DNA of 64,000 bases from JASDSY01 sp041441465 (GTDB lineage: Bacteria > Muiribacteriota > UBA9980). The position numbers were made by a program, and so were the translations under genes. Within the stretch, counting starts at the first letter, position 1. Every line of letters starts with the position of its first letter. The stretch lies in contig JASDSY010000040.1 in NCBI GenBank assembly GCA_041441465.1, positions 1-64,000 of the forward strand, read 5' to 3'. This document shows, piece after piece, positions 24,255-33,427 of this stretch. The notes beneath the pieces were generated by a model. The model saw nothing but the letters and a program-made list of their open reading frames with translations, was not told where the DNA came from and made no database searches.

Positions 24255-25826
24255 ATGAATCAAATTAAATCTTATACGACAAGACTTTTAATTTTACTTT
24301 TTTTATCAGGCTTTCTAATATATTTAGGGCTCATTTTTACGTTCCATTATGTGAATGATAATTTCAAAGAAAACCGTAACGAATCTATTCAATTTATTGC
24401 TAATGAAGTGCACGATAAGGTAATCGAGCTTAACTTGATGGCGAATATAATAAAATTACAGCAGTTTTTAACAGAATATTCGGCCTCTAACGAAGTTAAT
24501 ATTTATAAAATTCATGTTTTAAATAAAAATTACGCAGTTATAGCTTCAACGGACATACATTACATTCAAAAAAATCTTTATGACGAAAATTATCGGCAGG
24601 CTAAGGAACGTTCCCGCTCTTATATTATCGAAAAAAAAGTCAATAACGAGCAGATTATTGAATGCGCCTATCCGATAAAAAATTCGCGTTTTTTGACTCC
24701 GGCCACGTTTAACGAAAGCGGCAATACCGATGAGGAGGTGCTGGGAATTATTTTAATCTGGCGCCAGCTTCCTCCGTTTTCAGATATCATTTATTCCGAA
24801 TATCCTAACTGGCTTGTGAGTTTTATACTGCTTCTCATACTCTTTATAATAATATTCATAGGTATTTACACGAACCGTTTTTTCGCCCGGCTTGGAAATA
24901 TCGCGGGTACGGCCCAGAAAATAGCTTTAGGCGATTATAAGGAACGTTTCAGGCCTGATGATACTTCTGAAATAACCCTTCTCGCGGAATCATTTAACCA
25001 GATAGCGGACAACCTCGAATCACGAATTAAAGAAACGAGCGATATCAATAAAAAACTTGAGGAATCAAATAAAGAAAAGGAAAAACAGGTTAATATCCTT
25101 TCTCAAATGGCCGGCGGCGTGGCTCATGAAGTGCGGAATCCGCTCGGCGGAATAAGAGGGTTCGCTGAACTTTTAAAAGCTGAAATACCGCCCGACGATA
25201 AAACTAAATTAAAATATATTGACTATATCCTGAATGAAGTCAAGTCTCTTGAAGTACTCGTGCAAAACGTACTTGACTTTGCGCGTCCGCGAAAACCTAA
25301 TATTTCTAAAATTTATTTTGAGCTTATAATCGATACGGTTATTAATATACTTCAACCGCGTATAGATGAAATTGAAAAAACTTCCGGCTTGAAAATTAAC
25401 TTTAATTATAAAATAAGCGATAACGCGGCTTATGCTTTTTGTGATTTTAACCAGATGCGCCAGGTAATATTAAATTTAGCTTTAAATGCTTGCGATGCTT
25501 TAAGCGAAACTGGCGGAAGCCTTAACATATTTTTCGAGAAAATAGAAAACGAATCGTTGAAAAATGATTATCAGATTGAAAATGTTGATTTTGATGAATA
25601 TATTAAAATATCGATATGTGATACCGGCCATGGAATGACGTCCGAAACGTTGGAGAACTTATTCGCTCCGTTTTTTACAACTAAAGCTTCAGGTACAGGG
25701 CTCGGCCTTTCAATTTGTAAAAAAATTATAGAAAACCACAAAGGCTGTATAAAAATAAAAAGCGAAATTAACAAAGGTACTTCATTTTTTATATTTTTGC
25801 CATTGATTAGTGAAAATTGTAACTAA
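24255..25826 (+). CDS. Membrane sensor histidine kinase with HAMP domain, NtrB-like
   Basis: Two membrane helices (about 9-28 and 185-207 from ATG 24255) enclose an extracytoplasmic sensor of about 155 residues. A HAMP linker (about 208-262) and a short coiled coil lead to the phosphoacceptor region MAGGVAHEVRNPLGGIRGF. The HATPase domain has NLALNACDAL, CDTGHGM and GTGLGLSI. There is no receiver and no response regulator beside it. An in-frame TTG at 24234 lies upstream of the -10 box of the promoter, so it cannot be the start if that promoter is used. ATG 24255 is therefore chosen. The mRNA would be practically leaderless. Confidence 0.93.
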   Translation: MNQIKSYTTRLLILLFLSGFLIYLGLIFTFHYVNDNFKENRNESIQFIANEVHDKVIELNLMANIIKLQQFLTEYSASNEVNIYKIHVLNKNYAVIASTDIHYIQKNLYDENYRQAKERSRSYIIEKKVNNEQIIECAYPIKNSRFLTPATFNESGNTDEEVLGIILIWRQLPPFSDIIYSEYPNWLVSFILLLILFIIIFIGIYTNRFFARLGNIAGTAQKIALGDYKERFRPDDTSEITLLAESFNQIADNLESRIKETSDINKKLEESNKEKEKQVNILSQMAGGVAHEVRNPLGGIRGFAELLKAEIPPDDKTKLKYIDYILNEVKSLEVLVQNVLDFARPRKPNISKIYFELIIDTVINILQPRIDEIEKTSGLKINFNYKISDNAAYAFCDFNQMRQVILNLALNACDALSETGGSLNIFFEKIENESLKNDYQIENVDFDEYIKISICDTGHGMTSETLENLFAPFFTTKASGTGLGLSICKKIIENHKGCIKIKSEINKGTSFFIFLPLISENCN

Positions 25827-25879
25827 TTTATGAATTGTTATAAATATGTAAAAAAGCAAATATAATTTATGATTTTTGA

Positions 25880-25908
25880 TTGACTCAGTGTTAATTATGT
25901 TTTATAAT
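25880..25908 (+). promoter_or_regulatory. Sigma-70 promoter upstream of the coiled-coil secreted protein gene
   Basis: TTGACT at 25880-25885, 17 bases, TATAAT at 25903-25908; expected start near 25915. Confidence 0.85.
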
Positions 25909-25913
25909 TAAAG

Positions 25914-25932
25914 TAGAAAGTATAATTTTCTA
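25914..25932 (+). promoter_or_regulatory. Short hairpin at the predicted mRNA 5' end
   Basis: TAGAAA (25914-25919) pairs with TTTCTA (25927-25932) around an 8-base loop. It begins at the predicted transcription start. It is AT-rich and so weak, but it repeats the arrangement seen at 21000. Confidence 0.45.
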
Positions 25933-25936
25933 TATA

Positions 25937-27028
25937 ATGAAGAAGGTGTTTTTGGTGTTTAGAGGTTTTTTTAAAAAAATCATCGTTTTTAATTTATTGT
26001 TTTTAAGTTTGTTGTTATTTCAAACTTCCAGGGCGGCTGATAATCAAAATGCCGGAATCGAAAATGTTGTTGGAACTATCGATATGCTTGCCGTTTACGC
26101 TTACCACCCTTCGATGCAGTATTATGATTATGAAAAAAAACTTTTTATAAGGCCGTTTAAGGCTAATATGGCCGTTGCCGAATTTAATGCTTCGGTAAAG
26201 TCGCGTTTTGACGAGCAGGAAAAGATAAAAAGCCAATACCGTAACGATTTCCAAAAATTTAATAACGAAATTGAAGGACTTTCGAAGCGCATTAATGATA
26301 TTGATGCCAGAAAGGCCGGCGAGATATATCAGGTTAATCAGAGCGGAAGCGCCGAAATGGCGAAAATGAAAGAAGCCGGCGAGCGTGATAAGAAAGTTAA
26401 GGCTATTCAGGAAGATATAGGAAAAATAGAGGCTAAATATTTAAAAGAAAAACAGGATTTAACGGCTAAATTAGAAAAAACTGCGGCCGATCGCGAAGAA
26501 TTAAGAATGAACGTATTAAAGGTTCATTATATGACTCAGGTCGAGACTGAAAAGGAATTTGAAAAAATTAACAAGCAAATTGACGATGCAATAAAATATG
26601 CTATGGGAAAAAAAGGAGTAAAAATCCTTTTAAACGTGAGCCAGCCTTTTAATTCAAAAACAAACGAAAATATATCTGAAACTAATAAGCTTCAGACTGG
26701 CGTTTCGCAGGTTTCGATCGATACCGCCATGGCGCCTTCTTATACTGCAATTTCAGAGTTTTTTCATTCTCTCGAAGCGCCTGCCGGCGATTTGAAAAAT
26801 ATCGAAGCCCAAAAAAAAGCTAAAAAAGAACTGTATTCAAAGGTTTTTAATGAAAGAAATAAATTGATTAATATAGGCTCAAAATACATTAATAATAAAA
26901 CCCTTGTATCAGGCGGGACAGATTTGACTCTTATGGTTATTTTTTACAACCTCAAGGATGTCATAAATCGTGAAAAGGCCGAATATATCCAGCAGGTTTT
27001 ACAGGAATTAGGGTTCATTAATCAGTAA
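25937..27028 (+). CDS. Secreted coiled-coil protein, OmpH/Skp-like in outline
   Basis: Unrecognised at family level. A signal peptide (core FNLLFLSLLLF, cleavage probably at SRA-AD) precedes a segment VVGTIDMLAVYAYHPSMQ. That segment resembles the start of periplasmic OmpH/Skp-type chaperones (a beta strand, then a helix with HP). A long charged coiled coil follows (about 85-215, Glu/Lys-rich) and then a mixed C-terminal domain. A holdase or envelope scaffold role is possible but inferred only from this outline. The start is ambiguous: ATG 25937 has no Shine-Dalgarno sequence, whereas GTG 25955 in the same frame has AAGAAGG upstream and still leaves a full signal peptide. It is followed by the giant secreted protein gene. 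Confidence 0.8.
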   Translation: MKKVFLVFRGFFKKIIVFNLLFLSLLLFQTSRAADNQNAGIENVVGTIDMLAVYAYHPSMQYYDYEKKLFIRPFKANMAVAEFNASVKSRFDEQEKIKSQYRNDFQKFNNEIEGLSKRINDIDARKAGEIYQVNQSGSAEMAKMKEAGERDKKVKAIQEDIGKIEAKYLKEKQDLTAKLEKTAADREELRMNVLKVHYMTQVETEKEFEKINKQIDDAIKYAMGKKGVKILLNVSQPFNSKTNENISETNKLQTGVSQVSIDTAMAPSYTAISEFFHSLEAPAGDLKNIEAQKKAKKELYSKVFNERNKLINIGSKYINNKTLVSGGTDLTLMVIFYNLKDVINREKAEYIQQVLQELGFINQ

Positions 27029-27099
27029 AAAATAAAAAATAGTCTAAAAATTTATTTTTTGTTTTTATTTATTTATGTTTTATGAAGGGAGTGAATTTT

Positions 27100-30000
27100 A
27101 TGGGCAGGAAACGTCTATTATTTTTATTATTATTTATTTCTGCTTTTATTTGGTTGTTTAGTGATTATTGTATCGCGGCCGATGGAATTTACGAAAGAAA
27201 CGGTGAAGTTTTCGTAATGATAGGCTCCGGTTCATATATGGGTGTTTATGCGAATGAAAGCGTCGATCACGCTACCGGGTCTCATGTTAAAATACCTGAT
27301 ACGGACGCAAGGCCGAAGCTTTTTCCGGCTACGCTTTCGAATATGGTGGATTACAGAGCGCTGGCTATAGATCAATTCAGAAATATGTATGTGCTTTCCG
27401 CTTTTATTGATCCCGGTTTGATAGATATTCCGGCTAACAACTATACCCCTATCGATCCGCCTTTGCTTGAAGGTATAATAGGTATTGGCGCCGATTCGAG
27501 CGGCGTTCCTTATTACGATATATGCAATTATCTCGCCGGCAGCAATAATCCCGGCGATAATCACGGTACTGAACATATAGTCAGCATGGCGAATCATTAT
27601 AGCGGCGGCGGCGAGGGCCTTCATTATATGGATACTAATGCAAGCCGCGGGCCGGCAGGCGCGCCGACAGGCGTTGACGGTTCATCGCCGGCTAAAGGTT
27701 CGGTTGCCTATTACCGGGCTAAGCCTGCTCTTGCTTCGACTCCTGAAGCGAGATTCAGGAGAATAAAAAAGTTATCTGCCGGATTTCCATGGTATATCGG
27801 TTATACCGATGACGCTGCATCTGGTGCGAGCGCCGACGGCAAGTATATAAATCTTCAGCGACGCTGGGATTTCCAGATTCAGCGCGTACATCTCTGGACA
27901 GATTATTGGGTTGACTGGGTGCCTGCAGGAATTCCCGGACTTCCAAATAATTATCCTATCGCGAAGCCGGACCCTAAAAAACTTGAAAACGTTTTCGATA
28001 CGACAAATTTAAAATTTACGGCTCAGTTTACCAATCCGTGCGGCGACGCTCACGGCTGTAACCCTGTACCAAAAGATACCTCTATTTCGACCGATGCCAG
28101 ACTTTCGTTTTCGTGTACCGGCGGCGGCCGCAGATACGGTTATGCGTCATTGCCGCATCCTACGATAAAAAAAGGGTCAATGACATTTTTAGGCAGCCCT
28201 ATTGTATTCGGCTATCCTAATGCTGACTCTGAAGCTAACGTTTATGTTACCACCGATCCTAATCCGGCCTTTTCAGGCTCCAGATGGAACAGCCCTGTCC
28301 CGTCTGTACCCGGCTCTGGTTTTCAAAAACCTCCGCGCCGAATTGATAATCCAATAGATGATAAAACACTTTCGATAGGTGCAGCTACTATGAACCAGGA
28401 CTATGATTGGCTTTACGCCGCGCCTGAAGTTAATTCCGATCCAGACGGAAAATTAATAAGTTTTTGCGCTTCTGACCAGTGGGATGGAAACGGCGGTGTA
28501 ATTTACAAATTGCTCCAGCCTAAGGGTGATGAAAAAAAGGTAAATAAAATAATAAAATGGCAAAAGTATAAAGGTTATGAAAAAGATACTGACGATCCTG
28601 ACGGAATAAAGACCGGTTCCATTTCAGTCGCACCTGACGTAGTTTGTATAGCTCCGAATGGAAATGGAAACGTTTATTGGCTGACTAAACCGCGCGCTTT
28701 ATTTGATAACCGCGCGATCGCTACCGGTAAAATCCTTCATCCTACATCCGATGCGGTTGTCGCAGCTCCGGTGCCTACCGGCTCAGTAGAAAACGGCGTG
28801 CCGATTGCCGCTTGGCGTAAATTTTATAATGCGCGCGCTGTTACTGAACTTTATGAATATGATTATTCAAGTAAAACAATTGGAAAAACTCCTATTAATA
28901 CATTTACTGTCGCTAACGCTGAAATTTATGTGGTCGAATATTTTAACGCTTCGACAGGCGCTTTTATCAGACGTTTCAATCCTGCGCTTGTCACTAATGT
29001 CGGCGACATAAGACTCGGATTAGCCACAATTAACCTTGCGGGCCCGCCGCGCGGAAGCAACGAAAGAAACTGCGTTGATATATACAGCCCTAATGTTCCG
29101 GCCGGTACTGTTCCTGCCAAGGGTATTACTATCAATGAGCTTGATCCTTCGAATAAGCTTGTTACAAGAAAAATAGTTCCCGAAATGGTTGATGAAGTTA
29201 CCGAAGATGAAGAATATGTGGCAGCAATGGAAAACCCGCCTGAATTTCTTCACGATGTCGTCGGCAAAAATAAGATATCCGGAAGTATGCTTTTAAACCG
29301 TGATTTTAACGGTAACGGCATTATAGGCGGTTTCTCTTATGCAGTACAGCAGCAGACCGCAAGTTATTTCTGGCGTGTTGAAATGATTGAGCCTATAAGA
29401 AAGGTAATTACTTCTGATATTAATATGGCGTATCCTTCTTCGGTTGTCGCTGGCGCACCCAATTTTAAATCGGTAAGCGCACAGCCTGACGGCTGGCCTG
29501 CTTCAGTTCCGTTTGTATCCGGCACATGGGTTCAGTCGATTCCTTTTGATTCAGGCGCTAATAAATGCGAAGCTGTCGCTAAATTCGCCTATACGCCAAA
29601 AGAACCTGGCGTTTATAAAATCAGTTTGATGGCAAGCGCTAAATTCTGGCAGTACGAAAATATGGGTTATCCTTCATATTTATATCAGCGTGCCGATAAA
29701 GCTGCTCCGGCGAAAACACCGCAATTTTTGTATTTTGATAACGGCGCAGTCAGGAACGGCGGCGAAAAGCCTGACGCCGACGAAGGTTACATCGCTGAAA
29801 GATACCTTGTCGTCGCCGCTAAACAGCCTAAGCCTAACGATTACATAACAGGTATTAAAATTACTGTCGATAATTCTTCATTTAATGAAAATACGATTAA
29901 AACATTTACAGCGAGCGCAAAACTTAAATTTGTGCGTTCTTACAGGCATAACGTAAGCAAAAAAGACCAGCCCGATAAACATTTTATGGAAACATGTAAC

Positions 30001-32502
30001 GGCATAGGCTGCTGGGATTATCCTGATACGATGGAAAACGGTGTCGGCAGCTGGAATTTACCGGCCGATAACAGCGCAAGTGAAAACTATACTAAAGGCG
30101 GCCCGGCGCATCCTACAAATTATAAGGCAGGCGGCGATAATAAAGAAATACAGCTTCGAAATTATGGCGAAAAGCCCGATCCGGGAGTAAATATAAGCTC
30201 TCTGCCGGCTAAATTGGCGCCTTATTTCTCGCTCGGTGGTAAAAACCCTGTAATGTGGGGCGAATCCCAGACCGGCGGTCCGGTATGGATCGAAGGTGTC
30301 GGAACCCAGAGCAATCCTAAATTGCCTATTACCATGGCAGATAAAGCTTCAATTGGTTATGAATGGTATATCGTGGCCGAAAATAAGCAGATTGACAAAA
30401 ATAACTCTTCCTCCGGCTCTCAATATATCGGTATTAACGGTTCCGGAAAAAATGCTTTCGAGCCGAAATCGGAATTTTGTATAGCGCGCGGCCGCCTTTC
30501 AGACGGCGATGCTAACGCGTTATTAGGAACCACAGGTAAATTCAAAGATAACGCGACTTCGGTAGTTGAATGGCCTAATGGACTCGTTTCGCCAAATCCT
30601 GACGAAACAAGAGAAATTGCCGTTAATGTCAAATTGCGTTATGCTTTTAATATGCCGCTTGACCCAGGCAAATATTATGTATACATTAAATTTACATATC
30701 CTAAGGTTAAGTGGGAAGGGCGTTCGCCTAAATTAAAATCTGACGGCACTATTGAAAAAGACAGCGAAGGCAATCCTAAATACGCGTATTATGACCTTTG
30801 CGATGACGGTGTAGACACTACCGGCTATAATTCAGTAAACTGGGATTCCAGCGCCGATAGTTATCACATCGACTCGAAACCTTATGGTCTTGCCGTAACT
30901 GTCGAAGATAAACAGGCGCCTATGGCTTATTTTGAAAGCCAGGTCAATCCGGGTGATCCGACTTCCGGAGCGTCATCATCGGGTTCGCATTTTATAGGCG
31001 GCAGCACCGGCGATTCTTACCCGAGTTCAATAACTTTTTCGGTATGGGATAACAATCCGAACAAAGTATTTGGAAATTGCTCCCTGAGAGGCCTTACCGG
31101 GGCCAATCGTGACGAGGTCGCTAAAAAGACTGTATTTGATACGATAACTGCCGGAAAGGAAACTGACGAAGTTTTATATTTCAATGAAAACACTGTTAAA
31201 GCGGTTTTAAATTCGACAATTACTCCGTTCGCAAAATGGGGTATTCCTCAGGAAGTATGCGATCCTAAAACATCTCAGCCTTCAGGAGCGGCAGACGGCA
31301 GTATGCTTCAGGGTTCGGCCTTCAATCACGATAACTACTACCCAGGCTATAAGGACGGCGTAGCGCCATGCAGACATGCGGTTTTTGTTGCCAAAGCGCA
31401 AATTCCGGAATTGGTAGCTGAAAGGATTCCTTACGATATGGCTGGAAGCCTTCCTCTTTATGTCGACGGCGTTGACGGATCTAATAATATAGTTTATGAC
31501 GCTAACGGCGATGGAGTTATAATTGCTAATAACGGTAACGGCGGAGAAATAAATTTAGGCGTAAGCGCAAGCAGCTCTTATCCTTCCACAAGCAAGCTTG
31601 AATATAATAATGCTCCGGCTTATATTGAAATTCGCGATAATGATGCTCCAACTCTCCGTTTCAAAGTTTTACAGACCCATCAGAATGCATATCGCGAATA
31701 TGATATAACTAACGGCGACAGCAAGGCATTTCATGAATCATATAAAGATACCACCCTATTTGATCAGGATTCTTTAAAGTTGAGCCTTGCTCCGGCTACA
31801 AGCGGAAAATCCGATTTAAGGATTACGAGAATTTCCGCTGCAAAGGAAAAGACAAGTGTTCTTACTTCTCCTAAATTAAGCATGCTCGGCAAAACCAAGG
31901 ATGAATTGACCGCGGCGGATTGCGTCAAATTTGTAGATAACGCCGTAGCCCCGGCGAAAAACGGATACTATATTACATTCAATAAGCCGGCGGCTAAAGA
32001 TGCAGTATACTTTACAAGTTTCGCGAATGATTACTGCCAGAATGGTGTTTATTATTATGACTTTGATGAAATTCTGACGTCTTCGACAGCTGCCGCTATG
32101 CCGGCTCCGGCAGTCGGCCAGGAAGCTGAAACGCTTGAAATTACTGAAGACTCCAGAACCAGATTTGAAATAACGGCGTATGATAATGTCGAAGGCGCGC
32201 TGCCATTAAATATCGGCCCTAATGGGAACTCATACATAGACTTGACTTCTAATTTTTCAGATGAGCCGAATGAAGTTACGCAGTTTTTGGATTTCACGAA
32301 ATGGCTTCCTTTAAACGGCAATCCGCGTGTGGTTTACAGCATATTCAGAAAGCCTTCGAATATCGCCGAAAAACCTTATATCTTCCTTGCAGTTAAGGAT
32401 ACGAGCGGCAACGCAGTATTAATGAAAGTTAAAATTGCCGTGCTTCATACGTATTTCTTGAAAAATACTCTTAATATAGAAAACAGAAGAACTGCTGAAT
32501 AA
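27100..32502 (+). CDS. Giant secreted protein (about 1800 residues), unknown function
   Basis: No homologous family was recognised. An N-terminal signal peptide (KRLLFLLLF core, probable cleavage at CIA-AD) indicates export. The mature chain is rich in Gly, Pro, Asn, Asp, Tyr and Trp and looks beta-rich. Segments such as IAPNGNGNVYWLTKP suggest propeller-like repeats, and KEPGVYKISLMA and DPGKYYVYIKF resemble immunoglobulin-like strands. Two loops, DFNGNGIIGG from D735 and DANGDGVII from D1467, look like calcium-binding loops of the EF-hand/dockerin kind. Cysteines are scattered. No C-terminal anchor motif was recognised. An upstream ATG at 27082 lies in frame, but GAAGGGAGTG at 27085-27094 places the ribosome at ATG 27100. 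A strong terminator follows. It may be a surface or matrix protein. Confidence 0.88.
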   Translation: MGRKRLLFLLLFISAFIWLFSDYCIAADGIYERNGEVFVMIGSGSYMGVYANESVDHATGSHVKIPDTDARPKLFPATLSNMVDYRALAIDQFRNMYVLSAFIDPGLIDIPANNYTPIDPPLLEGIIGIGADSSGVPYYDICNYLAGSNNPGDNHGTEHIVSMANHYSGGGEGLHYMDTNASRGPAGAPTGVDGSSPAKGSVAYYRAKPALASTPEARFRRIKKLSAGFPWYIGYTDDAASGASADGKYINLQRRWDFQIQRVHLWTDYWVDWVPAGIPGLPNNYPIAKPDPKKLENVFDTTNLKFTAQFTNPCGDAHGCNPVPKDTSISTDARLSFSCTGGGRRYGYASLPHPTIKKGSMTFLGSPIVFGYPNADSEANVYVTTDPNPAFSGSRWNSPVPSVPGSGFQKPPRRIDNPIDDKTLSIGAATMNQDYDWLYAAPEVNSDPDGKLISFCASDQWDGNGGVIYKLLQPKGDEKKVNKIIKWQKYKGYEKDTDDPDGIKTGSISVAPDVVCIAPNGNGNVYWLTKPRALFDNRAIATGKILHPTSDAVVAAPVPTGSVENGVPIAAWRKFYNARAVTELYEYDYSSKTIGKTPINTFTVANAEIYVVEYFNASTGAFIRRFNPALVTNVGDIRLGLATINLAGPPRGSNERNCVDIYSPNVPAGTVPAKGITINELDPSNKLVTRKIVPEMVDEVTEDEEYVAAMENPPEFLHDVVGKNKISGSMLLNRDFNGNGIIGGFSYAVQQQTASYFWRVEMIEPIRKVITSDINMAYPSSVVAGAPNFKSVSAQPDGWPASVPFVSGTWVQSIPFDSGANKCEAVAKFAYTPKEPGVYKISLMASAKFWQYENMGYPSYLYQRADKAAPAKTPQFLYFDNGAVRNGGEKPDADEGYIAERYLVVAAKQPKPNDYITGIKITVDNSSFNENTIKTFTASAKLKFVRSYRHNVSKKDQPDKHFMETCNGIGCWDYPDTMENGVGSWNLPADNSASENYTKGGPAHPTNYKAGGDNKEIQLRNYGEKPDPGVNISSLPAKLAPYFSLGGKNPVMWGESQTGGPVWIEGVGTQSNPKLPITMADKASIGYEWYIVAENKQIDKNNSSSGSQYIGINGSGKNAFEPKSEFCIARGRLSDGDANALLGTTGKFKDNATSVVEWPNGLVSPNPDETREIAVNVKLRYAFNMPLDPGKYYVYIKFTYPKVKWEGRSPKLKSDGTIEKDSEGNPKYAYYDLCDDGVDTTGYNSVNWDSSADSYHIDSKPYGLAVTVEDKQAPMAYFESQVNPGDPTSGASSSGSHFIGGSTGDSYPSSITFSVWDNNPNKVFGNCSLRGLTGANRDEVAKKTVFDTITAGKETDEVLYFNENTVKAVLNSTITPFAKWGIPQEVCDPKTSQPSGAADGSMLQGSAFNHDNYYPGYKDGVAPCRHAVFVAKAQIPELVAERIPYDMAGSLPLYVDGVDGSNNIVYDANGDGVIIANNGNGGEINLGVSASSSYPSTSKLEYNNAPAYIEIRDNDAPTLRFKVLQTHQNAYREYDITNGDSKAFHESYKDTTLFDQDSLKLSLAPATSGKSDLRITRISAAKEKTSVLTSPKLSMLGKTKDELTAADCVKFVDNAVAPAKNGYYITFNKPAAKDAVYFTSFANDYCQNGVYYYDFDEILTSSTAAAMPAPAVGQEAETLEITEDSRTRFEITAYDNVEGALPLNIGPNGNSYIDLTSNFSDEPNEVTQFLDFTKWLPLNGNPRVVYSIFRKPSNIAEKPYIFLAVKDTSGNAVLMKVKIAVLHTYFLKNTLNIENRRTAE

Positions 32503-32547
32503 TTGAAAACATAAAAATAAATTGGCTAAAATAAAAAAATGTCATAA

Positions 32548-32574
32548 GGGCGGGTTTTACCCGCCCTGTTTTTT
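32548..32574 (+). terminator. Strong intrinsic terminator after the giant secreted protein gene
   Basis: GGGCGGGT (32548-32555) and ACCCGCCC (32559-32566) form a perfect 8-base stem with a 3-base loop, followed by TGTTTTTT. Confidence 0.95.
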
Positions 32575-32596
32575 AAAATTTTATACGAGGAATAGT

Positions 32597-33427
32597 ATGT
32601 TAAAAATAACTGGTTTTAAATATTTTCCGGTTGACAAAATAAACTTCATATATGCCGCAGCCATTTTATGCGCTTTTTTTATGGCAATAGCGGCGCCTTG
32701 CCCTTGTAATGCATGTGATTTAACTTTATATAATTTTGTTAATCTATTTGAAAATATTTCAGTGAAGGAAGTTTCGTATTTTAACGCGTTCAGCGATTCA
32801 ATCGGAAAATTTTGCACTCAAACCGCTCCGATGATGTATCAAACATATAGAAACATTCTTAAACAGACCGATGAAATAAAACTTATCATAGATACTCCTG
32901 TTTTATTCATTTCTTCAACCATGACTTTAGAAAATGAAATCAAAAAAATTATCGCAGATTCTATCGAGGCTGAACTTAAAATTACTTATAAGACAAATAA
33001 TGTTAAGATTTGTGATTCGGCAGAATTGAATTTAATATTTAAAGAGTTTTCTAAAACTTCGACCGGCGAAATAAAAAGCGTTTCGAATTTAACCGCCGAG
33101 CAGGTGAAAAAGCTTTATTTCGAACATAAAATTTATGCGATACTGTCGGTTGCGGTCGATGACATAAAGACGTATTACAATATAGCTTATAACATAAATA
33201 AAAGCGTTGAAGACAGGCGCGACGCTACTATAAATTACAATTCGAACGTAGATATAAGTTATAAGATTACTCAATGCTATGATAATGAAATTATATGGAT
33301 AGATAAAATCGGCGGGCATTTTGAAGATATTTACTATTATTCTTTCTTTGAAAATGCGGTGCCGTTTTATTTAAAAAAGGAATGCACAAAATATTCAGTG
33401 ATAGGTTCGTCAAGCTGTACAAATTAA
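32597..33427 (+). CDS. Small secreted protein of unknown function
   Basis: Not recognised. The 276-residue product has a membrane-active N terminus (hydrophobic core YAAAILCAFFMAIAA) followed by a cysteine cluster PCPCNAC near the probable cleavage site. It is therefore exported or membrane-anchored. The rest is a mixed alpha/beta chain rich in Ile, Asn, Lys and Tyr. The open frame could be extended to a TTG at 32522, but that extension would translate through the terminator at 32548-32574. ATG 32597 has ACGAGGA five bases upstream, which settles the start. The stop codon overlaps the 3' end of aroB, which runs the other way. Confidence 0.8.
   Translation: MLKITGFKYFPVDKINFIYAAAILCAFFMAIAAPCPCNACDLTLYNFVNLFENISVKEVSYFNAFSDSIGKFCTQTAPMMYQTYRNILKQTDEIKLIIDTPVLFISSTMTLENEIKKIIADSIEAELKITYKTNNVKICDSAELNLIFKEFSKTSTGEIKSVSNLTAEQVKKLYFEHKIYAILSVAVDDIKTYYNIAYNINKSVEDRRDATINYNSNVDISYKITQCYDNEIIWIDKIGGHFEDIYYYSFFENAVPFYLKKECTKYSVIGSSSCTN

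Noticed and set aside
27033..27060. A/T-only hairpin after the coiled-coil protein gene as terminator
   Set aside because: AAAAAATA/TATTTTTT pairing has no GC pairs and such tracts are common in this AT-rich DNA.
32522..32596. TTG start giving a 25-residue longer small secreted protein
   Set aside because: The extension would be translated across a strong intrinsic terminator at 32548-32574, whereas ATG 32597 has its own ribosome-binding site.
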